A stretch of DNA of 45,299 bases from Mansonella perstans (Eukaryota; Nematoda; Chromadorea; Rhabditida; Onchocercidae): the NCBI GenBank assembly GCA_037074765.1, contig JBAMDO010000313.1, positions 1 to 45,299 on the forward strand, read 5' to 3'. Shown piece by piece: positions 1 to 9,254 of the stretch. Both the position numbers and the translations under genes were made by a program. Each line of letters begins with the position of its first letter. Position 1 is the first letter of the stretch. The notes below the pieces were generated by a model. That model saw nothing but the letters and a program-made list of their open reading frames with translations. It was not told the origin of the DNA and made no database searches.

Positions 1-329
1 AATGTGTACACTCCCATTTGAATGTGCATTTATAAATCCATTCCTTAACAATTCCTAACAGAAGTAATTCATGGTGTCTGTCAAATTTTTGTCCACAAAT
101 TCATTCAGTAAATTCTATTTCATTCATTTCTGTAGGAAATGTTGGAATTTTATTGTAAATATGCAAAGAAGCACTCTTTTTTCTAATAAAATTACTTTTC
201 TATCAAATTCCTTGCCTACAACGCAACTTCGCTGCACTGGTCGTTCGATTAGCGTGTACAACCGTTATCATTTTAGCGGAAGGAAATTCTCCATTTTTCA
301 GAATTCACAGAGAAATTACCTTCATTGAT
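1..329. other. Left-edge non-coding stretch
   Basis: AT-rich sequence left of the zinc-finger gene. A plus-strand open frame at 71-328 has no recognisable domain and ends just before the proposed start codon at 330. I treat it as promoter or upstream sequence of that gene, not as a gene. Confidence 0.4.
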
Positions 330-1300
330 ATGCATTTCATCTATTTCCTCTTCTTCTTCCTACAACTTGGCAATATTCAAAATATCGTAAGTTTATTTTA
401 TGCCTAAATAATACAACATAGCACTACAATTTTTCGAATATTTCACAATTTTGACGGTATGCAAGATTGATAATTTCTATCATTTGAGGAAGCACAACCG
501 GAAAAAGCAAAGTCGTCAAGTTTATTGAATGGGGAATTACGGAACATATCAATCAATGAGATAGATAAAAGGCATTGGAAAAAGCGGATGATAATAAATA
601 AAATAGAGAGGTTCGAACCAGCGATAAGGATTTTATCACCGGAAGAGATAAATGTAAGAGCGATGGGAATGAACGAAATGAATTCAACAAGTCAGAAAAA
701 GAGTGCTGAACAAAAAGGTGAGAGGGAAAATCTGTGTAAGGTACGTCAGAAGAAAGTAACAGATATGAACCGTCACAAGAATACTAATGGTGAGAAGCTC
801 CATCGTTGTGAGAGATGTAACAAATGTTTTTCTCAGTTAGGCAATTTGAAAGTCCATGAGAGAACCATACCGGCGAGAAGCTCTACCATTGTGAGACATG
901 TAACAAATGTTTTTCTCGTTCAGACAAGTTGAAAATCCATGAGAGAACTCATACCGGCGAGAAGCCTTATCCTTGTGAGATATGCAGCAAATGTTTTTCT
1001 CAGTTAGGCAATTTGAAAGTCCATGAGAGAACTCATACCGGCGAGAGGCCTTACCTTTGTAAGATATGCAACAAAAGCTTTTCTCAGCCAAGCAGTTTGA
1101 TAGCCCATGAGAGAACTCATACCGGCGAGAGGCCTTACCCTTGTAAGGCATGCAATAAAAGTTTTTCTCGTTCATACACCTTGAAAACTCATGAGAGAAT
1201 TCATACCGGCGAGAGGCCTTACCTTTGTAAGATATGCAACAAAAGCTTTTCTGAGTCAGGCAATTTGAAAAGCCATGAGAAAACTCATATTTTTTTCTGA
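330..1300 (+). pseudogene. C2H2 zinc-finger gene with signal-like first exon, finger array frameshifted
   Basis: Two exons are proposed: 330-386 and 489-1300, both junctions in phase 0 (donor GTAAGT at 387; acceptor TTTGAG before 489). Exon 1 encodes MHFIYFLFFFLQLGNIQNI, a short hydrophobic leader. Exon 2 continues with a hydrophilic linker rich in Glu, Lys and Arg, then six Krueppel-type fingers (C-x2-C-x12-H-x3-H) joined by HTGE(K/R)P linkers, the usual DNA-binding architecture. One base is missing near 866, where AGAACTCAT of the other copies reads AGAACCAT. The first finger therefore loses its last His, and the literal frame stops at 930-932; the other five fingers are intact in the next frame to the stop at 1298-1300. 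Fingers 1 and 3 are nearly identical, which fits unequal exchange among 84-bp units. It is either a young pseudogene, a truncated product, or an assembly error. A poly(A) signal AATAAA lies at 1421-1426. Confidence 0.7.
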
Positions 1301-2098
1301 CTGTTGCATTTTTTTATGTTTATATGTGATTTTTATATTTTTAAACATTGAATTTCTACTTTGTTTCTTTACTGAAGGGATGGATTCGTGGATTTCTTCA
1401 TTGTTTTACGTATTTTAGTGAATAAAAATTCTTCTTTCATGTTTACTGCACACTTATTACCCGTTTTGATTGTCTGTAAAGCTATAATCCGTGTTGCTTG
1501 TCGGCGATTCAGATTGTTTGCACTCATAAAATACAATAATAAAGGTAAAGAAAAGTCAGGAGTTGATTTATCCTCTGATCGATGTGATGATAGATGTACG
1601 TAAAAGGACCGAAGTCTGAGACGTGTTTGATGGCAAAAATGACTGCACAGGGTTTTTTTCATATATATGAAAATTTATATATATATATATTCAGATTATA
1701 GAGAGGCTTTGATTTTGATTTGGCTTATCATTTTTCGTTTAGAAAGTAATAGCTCATAAAACTTTTCATCGGTGAAGTGTAGAAATAATCGCGAGGACAG
1801 TGGAAAAGTACTGAAAAGTTGAATTCATTAAAAGATTGCGAATTCTTCTAAATTCAAAAAAAAGAAGGAATATTTCCCGCTTGAAATGCCAAAATGTCGG
1901 AATACTCATCTTAAGATTTACCTTTTCCGACAACCCAAGTCAATGGAAAATGTGTGGCCTCATTTCGAATGATTATCGAAATTGAATTGAATTCAAAATT
2001 CGATAACTTCAACGTTCAATTTTTGAATATTTCGGTTGTTTCTGAATGACTTTATCCTTCTCGGTATTTCCTTTTTTTTTCTTCTTTGCTCTTTTTGC
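1301..2098. other. Intergenic, 3' flank of the zinc-finger gene
   Basis: Contains the AATAAA at 1421-1426 and a short AT dinucleotide tract near 1663-1690. Overlapping open frames on both strands at 1369-1662 show no family resemblance or splice support. Nothing else is supported. Confidence 0.4.
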
Positions 2099-2215
2099 TC
2101 ATGAAACAATCAATGCACAGAATAATCCCGCAATTGTCAATTTTTGCATAGAGAAAGGATAATTGACATGAAATACTTGTTCTTCATCTATTGCCATTGC
2201 ATTGCGTATTGGATT
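2099..2215 (-). pseudogene. Serpin C-terminal relic
   Basis: On the minus strand the segment aligns with the last exon of the intact serpin at 3988-4536. DEEQVFHVNYPFSMQK matches EDGLKFNANHPFLYAI, the conserved serpin strand that precedes the C-terminus. The match then continues only after a frame change near 2128-2145 (NCGIILCIDCF against DNSKTILWIGRF). No upstream serpin exons were found at the expected spacing. It is read as the broken end of a tandem serpin copy. Resemblance at both DNA and protein level is clear by eye; the exact edges are not. Confidence 0.6.
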
Positions 2216-2889
2216 GAACAATAAAAATTTATTTCTGAATTTTTTTTTGGGAATAGACAACGTATAGTTTATTAGTAATAAAGGAAGGCCCCAGTTTATT
2301 TTGATCAATTGTAAAGGATATTTTAGAAGAAGAATGCTCTTAAAAGTCAAATGTCTCAAAGGAATTTCTTTCAGGGATAAGAAAATAGTCGAAGATATTA
2401 GCTGATGAACTATTCGCTCACCTTAGATCATTTCCTTTATGATTGCAGAAGTATTCAAAGAAAAACATTGATGCATATATTCGATACAGCAATAAATAAA
2501 TAACACTGAACAACAAAAAATATGCAATTATTTGATGGTTTATGAGCATTGTATTAGATTGATTTAATCGCAGTATCCGTTAATATCAGGTCAATGAGCA
2601 ACAAACTTGATCTAAATGAAACCTGATACAGGCAATTATGCTTATTCAAATTTTAGTTTAGCCTGCAAATGAGAATTGCTGCAATGAAACAACTGATGAA
2701 AAATATATGAACTCAATAGTAATTTCAAATAGTTCAATGTTCTAAAGCTACAAAAAGTTTGAAGTTTGAAAATATGCGAAATTTATTCACTCAAATATTA
2801 CTTCATCCTAAATTATGAAACTGTCGCAGTTAAACAACGGCGATAATAATAAACTGTTGCAGTTAAACAAGGCGATAATAATGGTATAC

Positions 2890-2993
2890 CTGATACTTGC
2901 CATAAATAACACCATGTCGTAACGCAGAACAATTCTGAGGTACTGCTTCTGGTTTTAATTCAGTACAATTCCGTTCATATAATGGTTGCTCAT
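2890..2993 (-). CDS. Orphan exon-like segment, Cys-containing
   Basis: A minus-strand open segment sits between a good acceptor (T-rich tract, TACTGCAG) and a donor (CAG|GTATAC). It reads EQPLYERNCTELKPEAVPQN and continues CSALRHGVIYGKYQ, hydrophilic with two Cys, entering in phase 1 and leaving in phase 0. No start exon or following exon could be joined convincingly, and I do not recognise the family. It may be one exon of a small secreted protein or a relic. No function is assigned. Confidence 0.3.
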
Positions 2994-3271
2994 CTGCAGT
3001 AAAAAAAAAAATGTTTGTTCAGTAAGCTTCAATCCATTTATAAAAGCAAATGAAATATTCCGGTAAATTTTTTTTCTCCTGAGTTTTTCCTGAATCCTGA
3101 AAATTCAATTGTCTTGAATTTTTCTCGATATTATTTAGAAAGATTCTTTCCTTCTAAATAATTTGTAAATCGCCAAAGATGAATTATATTTTGTTCATTT
3201 CTTTTACTAGTTGCTTTTTTTTTGATTTGAAAAAAATTTTAATTTTGATTTAAATTTAAAATATTGCCTTC

Positions 3272-3390
3272 TCATTCAATGTCTCGATATAAACGTGGCA
3301 ATCGATCATCCTTCGACTGTTGATCATTTAACTTCTCATCAAATAAATCAAATTGATTCAATGCAATTAGCTTTTTTAATAAATAATAGA
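3272..3390 (-). CDS. Orphan terminal-exon-like segment
   Basis: A minus-strand open segment follows an acceptor-like CTGCGCAG and ends at a TGA (3272-3274). It encodes a hydrophilic C-terminus containing FDEKLNDQQSKDDRLPRLYR. Composition is protein-like, but there is no family match and no partner exon. It could belong with the segment at 2890-2993, although both need a phase-1 upstream exon, or be chance. Confidence 0.2.
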
Positions 3391-3987
3391 CTGCGCAGAT
3401 TAAAAAATCACGATATAGTGTATATTTTTTCGTGAAATTTTATTTATTTCGTATTACTATTATCAATTCTTACAAAAAAAAAAAAAAAAAAAATGGGAGG
3501 AAAAAATATCAGAATAGAAAAATCAAAATAAAAAACTTCTTAATGAAACTTCAAATGCGTTTCTAATATTCTGGACAGGGAATGCACACTCCGAACAGCC
3601 TTTTTTTTCCGATTATCGAGCTTAAAATTGTGTTGGAAAAAATTTAGACTAAAATTTAAGTGAAGTGCAATAGCTGGAAACAAACGAAAAGTAAGTAAAT
3701 GAACAATAATATTACGCGCTCTCAATTTCAGATGAAAATACTTGTAAATGCTATAAGAGAGCAGAGTAGCCCAATACAGTTTTTATCATCTTTATAATGT
3801 TCGTGACCTTTGAGTCTTTTGACCTTTTCCTAAATATTACATTAAGTAGTTAGCAAAGACAATGAAAAAAATCGTCACTGCAAATGAGAACCAAAATAAA
3901 TGTATGTTGTTTAAACAATTTCTGCACTTTTTTATTCAACATCATGTTTCAAACGTATAAAATTATCATAAAAATTATCAACAGTTC

Positions 3988-6786
3988 TCAAAAATTCTTC
4001 GTATTATTGGTCATAACAGGTTTGGTGACAAAATCGCTTTGAACTAAATCATCTGTTTCATCTTCAGATGTTTCTGATGAAATGACATCTGTTTTTTGGC
4101 CTTTCTTTCTACTTCTTTGTTGAGTGGTAACAGATTTGGTGACAAAATCGCTTTGAACTAAATCATCTGTTTCATCTTCAGGTGTTTCTGATGAGATGGA
4201 AACATCTGTTTTTCGGCCTTTCTTTCTACTTCTTTGTTGAGTGGTAACAGATTTGGTGACAAAATCGCTTTCAACTAAATCATCTGTTTCATCTTCAGGT
4301 GTTTCTGATGAGATGGAAACATCTGTTTTTTGGCCTTTCTTTCTACTTCCTTGTTGAGTGGTTGAGATTGATTCTTCGTCTTTCTTCACTGTGAAACGAC
4401 CAATCCATAGAATAGTCTTGCTGTTGTCAATAATCGCATAAAGAAAAGGGTGATTGGCATTAAATTTTAGCCCATCTTCGATTATCACGGCCGACAAATT
4501 TTTTGGGATCTCTGTATTGATTCCTTTTTCATTAACCTTAATTCATTGTTCTCTGAGATTATTTATTTATCATAGTGTTGGATGGATTTTTTCGGAAGCA
4601 TTTAACAACAAATTATTATTGATCGATTTTGATTAAAATTTGAAGCTGAATAAAAATCAATTAAATTAAGAACAAAACCCAAAAAAACCTGGATGTGATT
4701 TACATGCCCTAAATCAATTAATATAAGCAATCCTTGATCGGAAATGCCCGAAAGATTAGCTGATCGATCGAACAGCGATCGTATTCCGATTTTTTTCAGT
4801 CCATCTGACAAATATTTCCGTTCTTTAAATGTGAACTTCGGCATCCTAATCTAAAAGTAATTGAAATTTTTGGAAAATTTATAAATGGAAACACCAGCAC
4901 ACTGGAAAATAAGGTTAAAACTTTCAAAGTTTGAAAAGCTAGTAGAATGTTGATTTTAATTTAATTCTTAAATGATTAAACCGCTTGATCTAAATGATCG
5001 GGACTTCTGAAGACACTTATTTGGTCAAAAATTGTGAAATCTGTCAATCTAGAAATGCACAATACATGTAAATGAGCAAAGAAATAGTAAAATGAATCAT
5101 TAAGGAGAACTTAAAACGTACCGTAATTTTGCGTGACATATTAAGCGCATCAATGTAATTAAATAGCTTTTCTCCGGTAAGTTTATTTTCAAGCTTTGCT
5201 AGTCCGTATATCTCTTTAGGCAGGATGATTAACATTTGCATTTCGGAATTTTTCAACGGTAAAGATACCACCTGCGCTTGTTCATCTTCGAAATACGGAA
5301 ATCGCGCCGTCTTTATCATCATTGGTATCTGAATTTTGCATTTTCTTAATGTCGTCAATTTTATTCAAAAATAAAGTGAACTTTCTCTCTAAGGCTTCGT
5401 TCAATATTGAAACGACCAATGTTTCGATTATCTTCACTTTTCGCTGGATAATTTGGACAATTTGATTATTTTTGTACTTTGCGAAGTAAGATGGAAAACA
5501 GTAGGTAATGAGGTGGCATAATCTATTATCACTGTCTTATCAATCTTTGCAAAAGTAACGAAGTGATCAAATAAAATACATCGGTTTTTTCCCTTGGTCC
5601 AATGTGGAAAAGTGACTTTAAATTCAACGGCAGGAATTCATTCAGCCAATCGCCAGTGAACACGATTTTATTTAGCAAATAAAACGGTTTGTTTGTAACC
5701 ACGTGAATAGAACTACGGACTCCATTGTTTTTGATCAAGTTTGTCCAGTTGACAAATGCCTGTAGTATGCTTCAGCTTTTTTAATACATATTGAAATAAT
5801 CATTTAAAATTAGCTAGAAGTTACAAGAAAATTTTATTTGTCTTAAATTGACTTAAATCGAGGAAATTTGAAATTCAGAAAAAAATATTAAGAACTTTTT
5901 TAATGGATTTTTTTTTTTCAAAATTCAAAATTAATATAAAAATGCAGTAGTACTTTCGTTGAACCATTCCTTTGCAAAAACGCAGCAAAATTAAGCGGTG
6001 CAATCTCATAAGCATACTGTGGATGTGCTGTATCGTTAAAATCAGGCTTCAAAAAATTTCCTTCTACATAAATTTTACTCAAATACTGCAAAGTATGGTT
6101 ATCACGCTTCGATTGATTTCGAATATTCTGGATAGTGCATTTAATGTATGCATCAAATACATCTTTTGGTTGATCTGAAACTTTTATTGGTTAAGTTTCT
6201 TGAATCAAACAGTTTTCATGAAGCTATCAGATTTGAATTTCCATTTCTTAGTATCATAAAGCAGCTTTATCAGAATGAACTTAAAAATGCCTTTGCTTAC
6301 CTGCAAAAAGTGCTGCCTTTATTTCACTTTCGGTTTCACCTCTAGCACCTGCATACAGTACAGATAGTGCGGAAGCTATTGAAAATGGTGAGAATAGTGC
6401 TGCTTCATTAGCCTGTGAAGAATGGCGTAGTAATTCCAAAGACAAATTCATTTGTGCCTTATTCATCAATAGCCTGAAGTAACTTGTTCACTTACGGTTA
6501 TCTTATTATAATTTTATTTAAATTAAATATCTACTATGATGGAATTTCTCTACGTTGTTTAGGCACGTAATTAGGTAACGCTGTCTAGGCCACGTAATTA
6601 GGTAACGCTGTGATATGTCCAGTTCATCATATTTGGACAAACTTTTTTCATTTAGCCGATTAAAATAATATTACTCATTTACTTCTTTTGGTCCTTGTGT
6701 TGCAAACAAAGGTCTGAATTATTGTCACCATGAGAAATATTACCGAATACCGCTAGCACGAAAAATATCACCTTGATAAGCTTCAT
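3988..6786 (-). CDS. Secreted serpin with three-copy repeat tail
   Basis: Seven exons on the minus strand: 6683-6786, 6301-6473, 5954-6174, 5580-5759, 5122-5328, 4689-4850, 3988-4536 (1596 nt, 531 aa; phases agree at each junction). The start is the ATG at 6786, giving a signal peptide (MKLIKVIFFVLAVFGNISHG). Serpin hallmarks follow in order: FSPFSIASALSVLYAGARGE, the FTGDW strand, ARFPYFEDEQAQVVSLPL, MPKFTFKERKYL, the VNEKG hinge and FNANHPFLYAI...WIGRF. Serpins are secreted protease inhibitors or non-inhibitory relatives; in filariae they are candidate modulators of host proteases. Two oddities stand out. The hinge after VNEKG is INTEIP rather than a T/S-x-Ala-rich stretch, which argues against classical inhibition. 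After the usual C-terminus the protein runs on for about 130 residues of tandem repeats. An acceptor TTTTCAG 46 nt upstream of the ATG suggests trans-splicing. Confidence 0.88.
4013..4365 (-). repeat. Three tandem 117-bp units coding the serpin tail
   Basis: Inside the last serpin exon, three head-to-tail units of 117 bp (the last-translated one is 3 bp shorter) encode 39-residue repeats. Each has a basic block (QQRSRKKGRK-like) followed by an acidic block (SSETPEDETDDL) and SDFVTKSVTT. The units are nearly identical at DNA level, so the expansion is recent. Confidence 0.9.
6561..6611. repeat. Two-copy direct repeat in serpin intron 1
   Basis: The sequence CACGTAATTAGGTAACGCTG occurs twice in tandem, period about 26 bp, within the first intron of the serpin gene. 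Confidence 0.85.
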
Positions 6787-7178
6787 GTTGATAATGGTAA
6801 ATTGCTAGTATTGATTTGCTGAAAATTGATTATTTTTGAATATGAAAAGTATTGTAGAAGAAACTGATTTTCGATACTGAAGTTTTTTTCCAGAATATTC
6901 TGCTTTTCAGTTGTCTTGCTACTCAAAAATTAATACAGCAGGTATTCCTGCCTTAATTAATCACATATCTGTCGAAGTCATCGTTTTGTAGGTAGACGCA
7001 GATGTAGTAGACACAAGTAGGCACTATAATATTCATTAGTCAACTTCAAAAAGTATATGAATGAAAAAAACCAAAATAACTTTTAGTCTGACATTTAGTC
7101 AAAAACTAGTTCGGATCCTTTTAAATCCCTTACAGTTTATGCTTCCATAGGCATGGGAAGAAATAACGCATTGGGTTG

Positions 7179-7200
7179 AAACGACTCGATTTTATAACCT
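7179..7200 (-). promoter_or_regulatory. Candidate TATA box of the serpin gene
   Basis: On the minus strand TATAAAATCGAGTCG lies about 370 bp upstream of the proposed trans-splice acceptor. The equivalent motif TATAAAACCGAGTTG is kept at 7690-7710 in the duplicated copy. Conservation between diverged copies is the main support. Confidence 0.4.
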
Positions 7201-7716
7201 TCGATTTTAAAGTTAATGCTCTAATACCCAAACCGAAAGACATTGGAAGAATTGATTTGCTGGAAATTGATTATTTTCGAATATAAAAGTACTGTAGAAC
7301 TGGTTTTACTAAACGCTGAAAGTCGTTTTTTGATATTGAAGTTCTTTCCAGAATGTTCCGTTTTTTCACTTGTTTTACTTCTTAAAGTTATTTCGATTTT
7401 TTTTACTCAAAAACCGATACAGAGCAAATATTTCCCTGTTGCTGATTTAGTTTGGAATCATTGGCCCGAAATATAGAGGATCGGCCGAAGTCATCGTCTT
7501 AGTTACAGACACAGATGGGTACTATAATATTCATTGGTCAGTTCCAAAAAAGTATATGAATGAAAAAGTCAAAAATAAATCGAAATAATTTCCAGTCTGG
7601 CATTCAGCCGAAAATTAGTTCGGATTGTTTCGATTCCATTTTTGAACCTATTCCAGATTGCGCATGAAAAGAAATGAGAAGTAGGGCTGAAACAACTCGG
7701 TTTTATACCTCTGACC

Positions 7717-7756
7717 ACTTGACCTCTTGACCTCTTGACCTCTTGACCTCTTGACC
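7717..7756. repeat. 8-bp microsatellite
   Basis: Five consecutive copies of an 8-bp unit (CTTGACCT phase) within the distal copy of the duplicated serpin upstream region; the proximal copy lacks the expansion. Confidence 0.85.
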
Positions 7757-7760
7757 CAAC

Positions 7761-8925
7761 CATCGATGGCCATTGGCAATAACCTAAAATGGCAATTACA
7801 ACAGCAATAACATGCAATAATATGAAAGGACAATAATATTGGCAATAACGTGCTCTTTTTTAATTTAATTGGACGTTTTAATTCGTATAAGTCAAATGAG
7901 GTGACCATTAACTACTATAATATAGATTCGTAATCTCTTTTTATGGCAATTTTAATTTTCATGATAAATAGTAAAGTCTATTTTGTTTTCAGGGATTTAA
8001 TAAATATCAAAGTAACAGTATATTTTTAAATATTATGCCTGGATTAATTTAAACTCTATATTAATTGTCCAATAAATCAAATTAGTACATTTGAAATTAG
8101 TTGCTAATTCCATTTAAATTCGTTGTTTATCAAATATTCCATTCTTAATCCGATCGTTGTTATCGAACTTGCGAACTTGTGATTGTTATTGAACTTGCAA
8201 TTATCGAACGAAGCAGTCCGATTTTTTCTTATGATTTCTCGAATTGTCAACTTTTCAAATTGTAAGCGAATAGCTAATCTGTATGATTGCGTATGATCTC
8301 TAATGAAAATTTTCTTCCTTTACTATAAATAATTTACTATTTTAAATCTGTTGTGTGGAATTTTAATTTTTGATAACAAAAATAAATCATTTTATTATTT
8401 CCACCATTAGATAATTTTACTAATAATATTATTTGAAGCAAAAGAAACAACTTATGACAAAGATTTTTGCTCAACCACTAGAACTTTTTCCATATTTCAG
8501 ATTAATCAAACAAGATGACCATTAACAAATAGTGCTTGTCTGGATGACCTAATTAATATGGCACAGCAGATGATTTTGATTAGTAATATTTGCTCCTTTT
8601 CTGATGAAATTTTTTGGTGAGATTTATTTGCACACTTCAAATAATGAAAAATGTATCACCATAGTCAATATGTAGAGGTCATGGTCAAATATTCAAAGTA
8701 TCGGCTTCAACTTCGCAAAATTACTTTTAAACGTGCACCGTAAATGTGCAATTTTAAAGAACTTTGAATGAATATGCGCATGCTTGTCACATTATCGAAG
8801 TGGCATTTTTATTTTAGTTTTGAAATATAATTGCCAATTTCTGCCAAATTCGTTTAAAGATTGCAGAAAAGTGCTTTTGCAAACAATTTTTTTAATTAAA
8901 CTTGAAGTACTCAGATTTTTTAATT
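7761..8925. other. Intergenic, no gene seen
   Basis: AT-rich sequence between the serpin upstream duplication and the small membrane ORF. Short open frames overlap the microsatellite and look like chance. Nothing else is supported. Confidence 0.4.
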
Positions 8926-9144
8926 TTATTTCAAATTATCGTGAAAATTGAATTTTGTCAAAGAATACACTTGCTGGTTATTGTTGATTGGTATCGGCGA
9001 ATAATTGTGAGAAAAACTTTGAAGGTAATTATTCGTCTTCAATGTAAAAAAAAATAAGGTAATGCAGGCAGAAATGATCAAAATCGAAGCATTTATAGTT
9101 TTTTTTATAGTGTTACTATTATTTCTTGTGTATCTTATCATCAT
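8926..9144 (-). CDS. Hypothetical small single-pass membrane protein
   Basis: A single minus-strand open frame starts at the ATG at 9144 and ends at the TAA at 8926. This start (72 aa) is preferred because an acceptor-like CTTTTAG lies immediately upstream (CGAAAGAATGATG follows), as for a trans-spliced message; the frame is open back to 9201. One hydrophobic segment (ASILIISACITLFFFTL, about residues 16-32) follows a basic N-terminus, so a type II orientation is likely, with a short polar Asn-rich tail. No family is recognised. It could also be a first exon of a longer gene or chance. Confidence 0.35.
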   Translation of the reverse strand: MMIRYTRNNSNTIKKTINASILIISACITLFFFTLKTNNYLQSFSHNYSPIPINNNQQVYSLTKFNFHDNLK

Positions 9145-9210
9145 TCTTTCGCTAAAAGTTATTCCGAGATATTTCCACTGCGCAAAAATGCTGTACTTCA
9201 TTTCATATGT

Positions 9211-9254
9211 AATTCATTTCATATTATTTACAAGTAAATAATATGAAATGAATT
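9211..9254. repeat. Perfect 20-bp hairpin
   Basis: Arm 9211-9230 (AATTCATTTC...) and arm 9235-9254 are exact reverse complements, separated by a 4-base loop CAAG. Confidence 0.95.

Larger units (their letters stand above)
2360..3987. other. Non-coding region with two orphan exon-like segments
   Basis: AT-rich and otherwise empty. It includes a direct duplication of about 29 bp near 2820-2883, a 21-A run ending near 3493, and the serpin poly(A) signal (AATAAA on the minus strand at 3931-3936). The two exon-like segments are listed separately. Confidence 0.4.
6813..7760 (-). repeat. Diverged tandem duplication of the serpin upstream region
   Basis: Two direct copies, about 6813-7230 and 7247-7760, share blocks by eye: the acceptor-like (A)TTT(T/C)CAGCAAATCAAT, a GAAGTCATCGT segment, TACTATAATATTCATT(A/G)GTCA, GTATATGAATGAAAAA and a TATA-containing end. 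The serpin-proximal copy leads into the start codon; the distal copy has no serpin coding exon. Confidence 0.7.

Noticed and set aside
837..1175. Minus-strand open frame with repeated RASRRYEFSHGLSNCL-like units
   Set aside because: It is the reverse complement of the tandem zinc-finger repeats; the periodicity comes from the 84-bp finger unit.
1369..1662. Overlapping open frames on both strands
   Set aside because: No domain, no splice or start context; lies in the 3' flank of the zinc-finger gene.
7569..7908. Minus-strand frames with repeated SRGQEVKRS
   Set aside because: Produced by translation of the 8-bp microsatellite in the duplicated serpin upstream region.
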